From CAZHJK01 sp964533275 (lineage in GTDB: Bacteria > Bacillota > Clostridia > Eubacteriales > Garciellaceae): a stretch of 36,671 nucleotides of DNA. Positions 24,965-31,975 of the stretch are shown here, piece by piece; position 1 is the first letter of the stretch; each line of letters starts with the position of its first letter. Under the pieces are notes generated by a model. It was not told the origin of the DNA. It made no database searches and saw nothing but the letters and a program-made list of their open reading frames with translations. Where the stretch lies: assembly GCA_964533275.1 (NCBI GenBank), contig CAZHJK010000025.1:1-36671 (forward strand). The letters are read 5' to 3'. The translations under genes and the position numbers were made by a program.

Positions 24965-25678
24965 TTAATCCTCCTTTACATATGTTCCAATATTTTCTCC
25001 TAATACTGCTTTTTTTATGTTTTCTGGGTCATTAAGACCAAAAACAATGATTGGAATACCGTTATCCATACATAGAGAAGTTGCTGTTGAATCCATTACC
25101 TTTAAACCCCTATTTAATACATCTATGTACGAAAGAGTATCGAATTTTGTGGCATTAGGATTTGTAATGGGATCACTATCATATACGCCATCAACTTTTT
25201 TTGCTAATAAAATAACATCCGCTTCTATTTCTGCTGCTCTTAAAGCTGCAGTTGTATCAGTAGAGAAGAATGGGTTCCCAGTACCTGAAGCAAAAATAAC
25301 AATCCTTCCTTTTTCAAGGTGACGAATAGCTTTTCTCCTAATATAAGGTTCTGCAATTTGACGCATTTCAATAGCTGTTTGTACTCTTACTGAAATATCA
25401 TAGTATTCCAAAGCATCTTGTAGTGCTAAAGCATTTATTACTGTTGCTAACATACCCATATGATCAGCTGTGGTTCTATCCATACCCTTACCGCTTCTGC
25501 CACGCCAAATATTCCCACCTCCTACTACAATTGCAACTTCCACGCCTAAATCTCGTATTTCTTTTATATTTTGACTTATTGAAATTATAGTATCTGTATC
25601 TACACCAAAACCCTTGTCTCCAGCTAATGCTTCACCACTTATTTTTAGTATAACACGTTTATATTTAGGCTTTTGCAT
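24965..25678 (-). CDS. pyrH: UMP kinase (uridylate kinase)
   Basis: It phosphorylates UMP to UDP; the bacterial enzyme is a hexamer of the amino-acid-kinase fold, regulated by GTP and UTP. The 237 residues contain RVILKISGEALAG, VVGGGNIWRGR, MDRTTADHMGMLATVINALALQ and FASGTGNPFFSTDTTAALRA, all diagnostic. The ATG follows TTGGAGGA. It sits 181 bases after tsf and behind its terminator. I saw no convincing promoter in the gap, only a hairpin-forming leader (25736-25769). Confidence 0.98.
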   Translation of the reverse strand: MQKPKYKRVILKISGEALAGDKGFGVDTDTIISISQNIKEIRDLGVEVAIVVGGGNIWRGRSGKGMDRTTADHMGMLATVINALALQDALEYYDISVRVQTAIEMRQIAEPYIRRKAIRHLEKGRIVIFASGTGNPFFSTDTTAALRAAEIEADVILLAKKVDGVYDSDPITNPNATKFDTLSYIDVLNRGLKVMDSTATSLCMDNGIPIIVFGLNDPENIKKAVLGENIGTYVKED

Positions 25679-25812
25679 TTTTTTCCTCCAATCATAGATA
25701 TGTTTTCTACAAAATCATTAAAAATCCTTCTTTTTCACAAGAAAGCTGTAAAAAGTACACATACTTGTGTTGTAGATAAGATTGAACCTTTGTGAGCAAC
25801 AAACTTTTCCTA

Positions 25813-25847
25813 CTTCAAAAAAAAGGAACACTTGAATGTGTCCTTTT
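25813..25847 (-). terminator. Intrinsic terminator after tsf
   Basis: On the minus strand, the stem AAAAGGA/TCCTTTT with an extra CAC/GTG inner pairing (one bulged T) spans 25821-25847. It is followed by a run of T continuing TTTTGAAG. It lies 12 bases past the tsf stop and separates rpsB-tsf from pyrH-frr. Confidence 0.8.
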
Positions 25848-25859
25848 AAGTTTTAGTTT

Positions 25860-26510
25860 TTATGCTTGCCCCATTTGTTTTTTTACTTCTTCAGCAAAAT
25901 TTTCTGATTTCTTTTCTATACCTTCACCCATTTGATATCTAATAAATCTTCTAATTTTAACATTTTCACCAATTTTTGAGATTTGTTCTTTCACAACATC
26001 TTCAACAGATTTATCTGTATCTTTAACAAAAGGCTGTTCCAAAAGACAAATTTCTTTATAGAATTTTTTAATTCTACCTTCTACCATTTTATCTACAATT
26101 TTTTCGGGTTTTCCTTCATTAAGAGCTTGTGATTTTAAAATGGACTTCTCCTTTTCAATTATATCTTCAGGGACATCCTCTTTACTTACATATTGAGGAT
26201 TTATAGCAGCAATATGCATAGCAATATCTTTAACAAAGGATTTAAAGGCATCAGTTTTAGCAACAAAGTCTGTTTCACAATTCACTTCTACTAAAACTCC
26301 AATTTTCCCGCCAAGATGTATGTATGAATCTACAATGCCTTCCCCTGCTATTCTTCCAGATTTTTTTGAGGCTGCCGACAAACCTTTTTCTCTTAATAAT
26401 TCTATAGCTTTTTCTATATCACCGTTTGTTTCTTCTAAAGCTTTTTTACAATCTAACATTCCCGCTCCGGTAGTTACTCTTAATTCTTTTATCATCGCAC
26501 TAGTAATCAT
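25860..26510 (-). CDS. tsf: Translation elongation factor Ts, short form
   Basis: EF-Ts is the nucleotide-exchange factor for EF-Tu. The 216-residue protein is the short clostridial form, compared with about 290 residues in B. subtilis. It has the N-terminal UBA-like domain with KELRVTTGAGMLDCKKAL and the core signature GRIAGEGIVDSYIH...GVLVEVNCETDFVA. The C-terminal part is shortened, leaving the QMGEGIEKKSENFAEEV end. The ATG follows AGGAGGTT. It is in one unit with rpsB, separated by a hairpin. Confidence 0.97.
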   Translation of the reverse strand: MITSAMIKELRVTTGAGMLDCKKALEETNGDIEKAIELLREKGLSAASKKSGRIAGEGIVDSYIHLGGKIGVLVEVNCETDFVAKTDAFKSFVKDIAMHIAAINPQYVSKEDVPEDIIEKEKSILKSQALNEGKPEKIVDKMVEGRIKKFYKEICLLEQPFVKDTDKSVEDVVKEQISKIGENVKIRRFIRYQMGEGIEKKSENFAEEVKKQMGQA

Positions 26511-26565
26511 ATTATAAACCTCCTAATTTACCATCAACTTTTATATATATAAAATAATTTACCTA

Positions 26566-26609
26566 AATATAGGGAGAAGATAAAGGATTAGCCCCTTATG
26601 CATTCTCCC
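26566..26609 (-). terminator. Hairpin between rpsB and tsf, possible partial terminator
   Basis: The stem GGGAGAA/TTCTCCC (26603-26609 with 26572-26578) encloses a second stem-like ATAAGG/CCTTTAT. On the minus strand it is followed by TATATTTAGG, a poor T-tract. It starts about ten bases past the rpsB stop, so it may reduce tsf read-through or protect the rpsB 3' end. Confidence 0.45.
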
Positions 26610-26618
26610 CTTTATTAA

Positions 26619-27359
26619 CTATTCTTGAACTTCTTCATTTATTTCTTCTGAAATTCCTTCTATTTCTTCGAATTGTTCTCCTTGTCGTCCTTCTATTATA
26701 GCATCTGCCATTTTTGCAGTAAGAAGCTTCACAGCACGAATTGCATCATCATTTCCTGGTATTATATAATCCACCTCATCTGGATCACAATTTGTATCAA
26801 CAATTGATACAACAGGAATGCCTAGAATTTTAGCTTCTGCAATTGCATTTTTTTCTTTTCTTGGATCTACAACAAATAATGCACCTGGTAGTTTTTTCAT
26901 ATTTTTTATACCACCTAAAAATTTTTCAAGTTTTTCTCTTTCAGCCTTTAATTTTATTACTTCCTTTTTAGGTAATACATCAAATATGCCATCTTCCTCC
27001 ATTTTTTCTAATTCATGAAGTTTGTCTATACTTTTACTAATTGTTTTAAAGTTAGTTAAAGTGCCTCCAAGCCATCTTTGATTAACATAAAACATATTTG
27101 CTCTTTTAGCTTCTGTCTCAACAGATTCTTGAGCTTGCTTTTTCGTGCCCACAAACAAAACATCTTTACCTTCTTCAGATAACTCTCTTAAAAAGTTATA
27201 AGCTACCTCTACCTTTTTCACAGTTTTTTGAAGATCAATAATATAAATCCCATTTCTTTCAGTAAAAATATATTCTGCCATTTTAGGATTCCATCTTCTT
27301 GTTTGATGTCCAAAATGAACACCTGCTTCTAGTAATTGCTTCATTGATATTAATGACAT
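26619..27359 (-). CDS. rpsB: 30S ribosomal protein S2
   Basis: S2 is a late-assembling protein at the head-body junction of the 30S subunit. The 246 residues from the chosen start show SMKQLLEAGVHFGHQTRRWNPKM, IYIIDLQKT, FVGTKKQAQESV, NQRWLGGTLTNF and IPVVSIVDTNCDPDEVDYIIPGNDDA. The C terminus is Glu-rich. The reading frame is open to 27428, but those 23 extra codons are not S2-like. The ATG at 27359 has AAGGAGGTATAAG immediately upstream. It is expressed from its own promoter (27474-27502) with a ~110-base leader. Confidence 0.98.
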   Translation of the reverse strand: MSLISMKQLLEAGVHFGHQTRRWNPKMAEYIFTERNGIYIIDLQKTVKKVEVAYNFLRELSEEGKDVLFVGTKKQAQESVETEAKRANMFYVNQRWLGGTLTNFKTISKSIDKLHELEKMEEDGIFDVLPKKEVIKLKAEREKLEKFLGGIKNMKKLPGALFVVDPRKEKNAIAEAKILGIPVVSIVDTNCDPDEVDYIIPGNDDAIRAVKLLTAKMADAIIEGRQGEQFEEIEGISEEINEEVQE

Positions 27360-27467
27360 TCTTATACCTCCTTGGTTTTTTCCTCCATTTTCATCATCTT
27401 TGTAATAGACCTTTATATAATAAGGCACCCCAATACAAATCAGAAAAATGTGTGTGATATTATCACC
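27360..27467 (-). promoter_or_regulatory. rpsB 5' leader, possible S2 autoregulatory RNA
   Basis: The ~108-base untranslated leader runs from the predicted start to the ATG. At its 5' end lies a perfect GTGAT/ATCAC hairpin (27454-27466), followed by a GGGGTGCC stretch (27426-27434) and a distant AAGG that can pair with its CCTT. S2 represses its own operon in enterics. Whether this leader does so is inference. Confidence 0.3.
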
Positions 27468-27473
27468 GTAAAA

Positions 27474-27502
27474 AGTTTAACACATATTTATATATTAATC
27501 AA
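27474..27502 (-). promoter_or_regulatory. Predicted sigma-A promoter for rpsB-tsf
   Basis: On the minus strand, TTGATT (27497-27502) is followed after 17 bases by TAAACT (27474-27479), preceded by an extended TGT. It lies about 58 bases past the codY stop. Confidence 0.55.
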
Positions 27503-27559
27503 TATTTTATTAAGATCTCATTCTTACTTTTTCCTAAACATACCTATAATATCCTTAAT

Positions 27560-28357
27560 CTATTTATTAATAACCTTATCTAGTTCTTGAATAAGCTTTT
27601 CATTTAAAATCTTAATATAGGTACCCTTCATACCTAAAGATCTTGATTCAATAACTCCAGCACTTTCGAACTTTCTAAGTGCATTTACTATTACAGATCT
27701 TGTGATTCCAACTCTGTCAGCAATTTTACTTGCTACCAATAACCCTTCATCACCATCTAATTCTTTAAATATATGTTCAACCGCTTCTAATTCTGAATAA
27801 GATAGGGTTCCTATTGCCATTTGCACAATAGCCTTTTTTCGTGCTTCTATTGCAATTTCTTCACTTTTTGAACGAAGAATTTCCATTCCTACAACAGTTG
27901 CACTATATTCAGCTAGAACTAGATCATCTTCTGTAAATTTCTGATTAAATCGTGCTAAAACAAGTGTGCCTAAGCGCTCCCCTCCACCGTTAATTGGAAC
28001 AATAGTAGTATAACGATTTTCGTATTTACAGTTCTCATTATTATAATACACACATAATGCATTATCCTCAGTTTTATTAGCCTCAGTTACTTTTACATTT
28101 AACAATCGTTCATTAAATTCTTTAGGGAATGCAGCTTGTTCTTTATCATCTTTTAACATTTCATCACTAAATTCACAATTGTAATTTTTAGTAAAAGCAT
28201 AACCTAGTAGTTTTCCTTTTTTACTAGAAATATAAACATTAGCATCAATTACCTCACTTAATATATTTCCTAAATCTATAAATGAAACAGACTGCTGTCC
28301 AGAAATCTTTTGTAAAATATTGTTTATGCTTCTAGTCTTTTCAAGTAATGTTGTCAT
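27560..28357 (-). CDS. codY: Global nutrient-responsive transcription regulator CodY
   Basis: CodY is a GTP- and branched-chain-amino-acid-sensing regulator that represses amino-acid synthesis, transport, competence and sporulation genes during rich growth. The 265-residue protein has the N-terminal GAF domain for isoleucine/valine (about 1-155), a linker helix, and a C-terminal winged helix. The conserved helix-turn-helix is at about 207-236 (ASKIADRVGITRSVIVNALR) followed by SRSLGMKGTYIKILN. The ATG follows AAAGGAGG. It stands alone between topA and rpsB, with its own promoter and a near-consensus CodY box upstream, suggesting autoregulation. B. subtilis keeps hslUV and flagellar genes around codY; here they are absent. 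Confidence 0.98.
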   Translation of the reverse strand: MTTLLEKTRSINNILQKISGQQSVSFIDLGNILSEVIDANVYISSKKGKLLGYAFTKNYNCEFSDEMLKDDKEQAAFPKEFNERLLNVKVTEANKTEDNALCVYYNNENCKYENRYTTIVPINGGGERLGTLVLARFNQKFTEDDLVLAEYSATVVGMEILRSKSEEIAIEARKKAIVQMAIGTLSYSELEAVEHIFKELDGDEGLLVASKIADRVGITRSVIVNALRKFESAGVIESRSLGMKGTYIKILNEKLIQELDKVINK

Positions 28358-28387
28358 ATATTTTCCTCCTTTATAATATCCAAAAAA

Positions 28388-28416
28388 ATACTATCATAAT
28401 TTCATTATCAAATCAA
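28388..28416 (-). promoter_or_regulatory. Predicted sigma-A promoter for codY
   Basis: On the minus strand, TTGATT (28411-28416) is followed after 17 bases by TAGTAT (28388-28393) with an extended TGA. It lies about 30 bases upstream of the codY ATG. Confidence 0.5.
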
Positions 28417-28427
28417 TAAAATGTCAT

Positions 28428-28442
28428 AATTTTCTAAATATT
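28428..28442 (-). promoter_or_regulatory. Candidate CodY-binding box upstream of the codY promoter
   Basis: Minus-strand AATATTTAGAAAATT matches 13 of 15 positions of the CodY consensus AATTTTCWGAAAATT (mismatches at positions 4 and 7). It sits 11 bases upstream of the predicted -35 box, in the topA-codY gap. The AT-rich background means scattered matches occur by chance, but the location ahead of codY itself is telling. Confidence 0.5.
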
Positions 28443-28450
28443 TCAGGCTC

Positions 28451-30532
28451 TTATTTCAATTTTTCTTGATTTGTACAGTCTTCATTTAGACAATATATAA
28501 CTTTGTTTTTCCCACTGCCTTTTTCTGCCATATAATTACCACAAATGGTACATTTGTTTGTTGTTGGTTTATCCCATGTCATGAAATCACAATCTGGATA
28601 GTTTTTACATCCATAAAATATTCTTCCCTTTTTACTTTTTTTTACTACAATTTCTCCCTGACACTTTGGACAAGTTGCACCAGTTTCATTATAAATAGGT
28701 TTTGTATTTCTACACTCCGGAAAACCTGGACATGCTAAAAATTTTCCAAATCTACCATGCTTAATAACCATATTTCTTCCACATTTATCACAAATAACAT
28801 CAGTTACTTCATCTTTTATTTCAATTTCTCCAATATCTTCTTCTGCATGTTCTAATGATTTTTTAAATGGTTGATAAAAATCTGCTATTATCTTATGCCA
28901 ATCTATAGATCCTTCTTCTATTAAATCCAATTGCTTTTCTAATTCAACTGTAAAATCTATATCAATTATATCTGAAAAATATTCCTTCATTAAATCTGTT
29001 ACTAGCTCACCTAATTCTGTTGGCATAAGATTTTTCTTATCTTTTTGTACATATCCTCTATTAGTAATAGTTGAAATAATAGGAGCATATGTACTGGGTC
29101 TTCCAATACCTTGTTCTTCAAGTGCTTTTACTAGAGTAGCTTCTGTAAACCTGGCTGGTGGTGATGTGAAATGCTGTTTTTCTTCAATTTTTTTTGGAAT
29201 TAAGACTTCTCCTTCTCTTAAATCTGGTAGTAATGTATCCTTATCTTCCTTATTATCATCTTTACCTTCTTTATAAATTAACATGAAACCTGGAAAGACT
29301 AATTGAGATCCATTTGCTCTAAATATATATTTACCTGATGACACATCAACAGACATTGTATTATAAACTGCTGCACTCATTTCACTTGCTACAAAGCGCT
29401 CCCATATTAACTTATAAAGTTTAAATTGGTCTCTAGAAAGGGATTCTTTAATTGAATTTGGTATCCTATTTACTGATGAAGGTCTTATTGCTTCATGGGC
29501 GTCTTGAACCTTTTTAGTTTTATCTTTTTTCTTTAATTTTTTAACAAGATATTTTTCCCCATATTCTTTTTCTATAAATTCAATACATTCTTCTTTTGCT
29601 TCCTGAGATATTCTAGTAGAATCAGTTCTAATATAAGTAATAAGACCTACTTGCCCTTCACCTTTTATATTAATACCTTCATATAATTGTTGAGCTATAC
29701 TCATAGTCTTTTTTGATGTAAAGTTTAGTTTCCTCGATGCATCCTGTTGTAAACTACTAGTTGTAAATGGTAAAGAAGAATTCCTTTTTTTTGTACCTTT
29801 TTTTATTTCATCTATAATAAAACTTTGTTTCTTTAAATAACCTAAAATTTCATCTACTTGTTTTTTATTTTTTAATTCAATTTTATTACTTTTTTCTCCA
29901 TAAAATTTTGCTTCAAAACTATTTTTGTTTTTATCTTTATTTAAAAGTGCATTAATAGACCAATACTCTTCGGGAATAAAATCCTGTATTTCTTTTTCTC
30001 TGTCTACAATAATCCGAGTCGCAACGGATTGAACTCTACCTGCACTTAGGCCCTTTCTTATTTTCTTCCATAAAAGAGGACTAATTTTATAACCAACAAG
30101 GCGATCTAATATTCTACGAGCTTGTTGTGAATCCACTAATTTTTTATCTATCTCTCTTATGTTTTTCAAAGAATTCTTTATAGCATTTTTAGTGATTTCA
30201 TTAAATTCTATCCTACATTTAATATCATCATCAATTTTTAATTGTTTAGCCAAATGCCACGATATTGCCTCACCCTCTCTATCAGGGTCAGTAGCTAATA
30301 GAACTCTATCTACCTTTTTACTTTCTTTTTTTATCTTTTCTAAAACAGGACCCTTGCCTCTGATCGTTATATATTTAGGCTCATAATTATTTTCAACATC
30401 TATTCCCAATTGACTTTTTGGCAGGTCTCTTATATGTCCTATTGTTGCCTCTACTTTATAACCTTTACCTAAAAACTTTTTAATAGTTTTTGCTTTTGCA
30501 GGTGATTCAACTATTACTAATGTTTTTGCCAT
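28451..30532 (-). CDS. topA: DNA topoisomerase I, type IA
   Basis: It relaxes negative supercoils by single-strand passage. The 693-residue protein has the N-terminal TOPRIM domain with VIVESPAKAKTI (Glu9) and the acidic TDPDREGEA (Asp82, Asp84). The type IA core has catalytic Tyr300 in GLITYIRTDSTR and HEAIRPSS. The C terminus carries three Cys4-type zinc ribbons (CDKCG...CPGFPEC, CPKCQ...CKNYPDC, CTICG...CLNEDC), normal for this group. The ATG follows GGGGGTGT. It has its own promoter at 30564-30591. It follows dprA, matching the Firmicutes dprA-topA order. Confidence 0.98.
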   Translation of the reverse strand: MAKTLVIVESPAKAKTIKKFLGKGYKVEATIGHIRDLPKSQLGIDVENNYEPKYITIRGKGPVLEKIKKESKKVDRVLLATDPDREGEAISWHLAKQLKIDDDIKCRIEFNEITKNAIKNSLKNIREIDKKLVDSQQARRILDRLVGYKISPLLWKKIRKGLSAGRVQSVATRIIVDREKEIQDFIPEEYWSINALLNKDKNKNSFEAKFYGEKSNKIELKNKKQVDEILGYLKKQSFIIDEIKKGTKKRNSSLPFTTSSLQQDASRKLNFTSKKTMSIAQQLYEGINIKGEGQVGLITYIRTDSTRISQEAKEECIEFIEKEYGEKYLVKKLKKKDKTKKVQDAHEAIRPSSVNRIPNSIKESLSRDQFKLYKLIWERFVASEMSAAVYNTMSVDVSSGKYIFRANGSQLVFPGFMLIYKEGKDDNKEDKDTLLPDLREGEVLIPKKIEEKQHFTSPPARFTEATLVKALEEQGIGRPSTYAPIISTITNRGYVQKDKKNLMPTELGELVTDLMKEYFSDIIDIDFTVELEKQLDLIEEGSIDWHKIIADFYQPFKKSLEHAEEDIGEIEIKDEVTDVICDKCGRNMVIKHGRFGKFLACPGFPECRNTKPIYNETGATCPKCQGEIVVKKSKKGRIFYGCKNYPDCDFMTWDKPTTNKCTICGNYMAEKGSGKNKVIYCLNEDCTNQEKLK

Positions 30533-30563
30533 GTTTTTACACCCCCATCATCTACAAATTAAT

Positions 30564-30591
30564 ATTATAACAGAATTATCTATATAATCAA
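30564..30591 (-). promoter_or_regulatory. Predicted sigma-A promoter for topA
   Basis: On the minus strand, TTGATT (30586-30591) is followed after 16 bases by a perfect TATAAT (30564-30569) with an extended TGT. It lies about 31 bases upstream of the topA ATG in the 141-base gap after dprA. Confidence 0.6.
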
Positions 30592-30673
30592 AATTCAACT
30601 AATTTAACAATTATTTTCTCAAGATTTTAATACAATATACAATTACATTCCTATTACAAGGGGCGCTGATTTA

Positions 30674-31777
30674 TTATTTGATAAAATATTGATTCCTATG
30701 TTTTTCTATTATTCCCTTTAATTCAAGCATTGTAAGATTACTATTTACTACTGAGGCTGTATAATTACATGCGTTTATAATATCATTATCATGATTATAG
30801 CCCATTTTAATTTTTTCTAATATATTCTTTTCTTCACTAGTCAGTTCCTTATAATTTATAGCATTATCTTGTTTAAACTTTTTATTTAAAGATGATATTT
30901 CTGTTTTAAGATAAGGCACTAGATCTTCTAGAATATCTTCTACCTTTGTTACTATCTTTGCCCCTTCTTTTAATAAATTATTTGATCCTCTACTATTTTG
31001 AGTGTCAATATTTCCAGGTATAGCATAAACATTTCTACCTTGTTCTAACGCGAATTCTGCTGTTATAAGTGATCCACTTTTTTCACCAGCCTCTATTATT
31101 ATAGTTCCCATAGATAATCCACTGATTATCCTATTTCTAGCCGGAAAATTATTTGCCTTTGGAAAAGTTTTAAGAGGATATTCAGAAATAATTAGTCCTC
31201 TTTTTTCTATCTCTTTCATTAATTCTGCATTTTCGGTAGGATATATTACATCTACTCCACATCCTAATACAGCTATGGTTTTACCCTTTGTCTGTAATGC
31301 TCCTTTATGGGCATAAGTATCAATCCCCTTTGCCATTCCGCTAATAATAGTGACACCTAGAGAAGCTAGTTCATATGCAAGCTTTTCAGCCATCTTTAAT
31401 CCATAATAACTTGCTTTTCTAGAACCTACAATACTTATAGCTACTTCATCAATTTCCAATTTTCCTTTACAATATAAAATAGCAGGAGGATCATAAATTT
31501 CTTTTAATAAAGTTGGGTATTTATTATCTTTATATAATAATAGATCCACTTTTTGTTTTTTTAAATATTTCATATATTCGTAGGTTTCGTTTAAGTCTTT
31601 ATTGTTCATAATTGTTCTAATATCATTTTTACTTAAATGTGGTATCCCATGAAAATCCAACTCATTTGCTTGATATACTTTCTCTATATCTTTAAAATGC
31701 TTATAGATATTTACAAATTTTTTTGATCCTATGCCAGGAATTTTACTTAGCCAAAGCCAATGATATATATTTTCCAT
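30674..31777 (-). CDS. dprA: DNA processing protein DprA (Smf)
   Basis: DprA binds incoming single-stranded DNA and loads RecA during natural transformation. The 367-residue protein has the standard N-terminal HhH/SAM-like domain (about 1-75), a Rossmann-like core and a C-terminal winged-helix domain (about 300-367). The core has SIVGSRKASYYG, SGMAKGIDTYAHKGAL, TIAVLGCGVDVIYPTEN and FPARNRIISGLS. The ATG follows AAGGAG. It is transcribed divergently from yifB across a 198-base gap. dprA is widespread in Firmicutes not known to be competent, so its presence does not prove natural transformation. Confidence 0.96.
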   Translation of the reverse strand: MENIYHWLWLSKIPGIGSKKFVNIYKHFKDIEKVYQANELDFHGIPHLSKNDIRTIMNNKDLNETYEYMKYLKKQKVDLLLYKDNKYPTLLKEIYDPPAILYCKGKLEIDEVAISIVGSRKASYYGLKMAEKLAYELASLGVTIISGMAKGIDTYAHKGALQTKGKTIAVLGCGVDVIYPTENAELMKEIEKRGLIISEYPLKTFPKANNFPARNRIISGLSMGTIIIEAGEKSGSLITAEFALEQGRNVYAIPGNIDTQNSRGSNNLLKEGAKIVTKVEDILEDLVPYLKTEISSLNKKFKQDNAINYKELTSEEKNILEKIKMGYNHDNDIINACNYTASVVNSNLTMLELKGIIEKHRNQYFIK

Positions 31778-31912
31778 TTTACTTTTCTCCTTGCGTAATA
31801 ATTTTGTAATTAAATATATTTTCTATGCTATTTAATAAAATCCTTTATATTTCGACATTTTTTACACAAAATTCAAAAAATTATATATATTCATAAAATT
31901 TATCTGTTCTGC

Positions 31913-31944
31913 AGGAAACATGTTCCTTTATGTAGTATTATAAT
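31913..31944 (+). promoter_or_regulatory. Predicted promoter for yifB with an overlapping inverted repeat
   Basis: A perfect TATAAT (31939-31944) lies about 30 bases before the yifB ATG. The -35 region GAAACA (31915-31920) at 18 bases is weak. An inverted repeat, AGGAA N5 TTCCT (31913-31927), covers that -35 region and may be an operator. It does not match the B. subtilis-type LexA box. Confidence 0.35.
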
Positions 31945-31975
31945 AATAAGTACTTAAAAGCAGGAGGAGAATTAA

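Noticed and set aside
25893..25907. CodY-like AATTTTCTGA stretch inside tsf
   Set aside because: Only 11 of 15 positions match and it is inside a coding region with no promoter nearby.
27360..27428. N-terminal extension of rpsB
   Set aside because: The 23 extra codons do not look like S2, and the AAGGAGG Shine-Dalgarno sits directly before the internal ATG at 27359.
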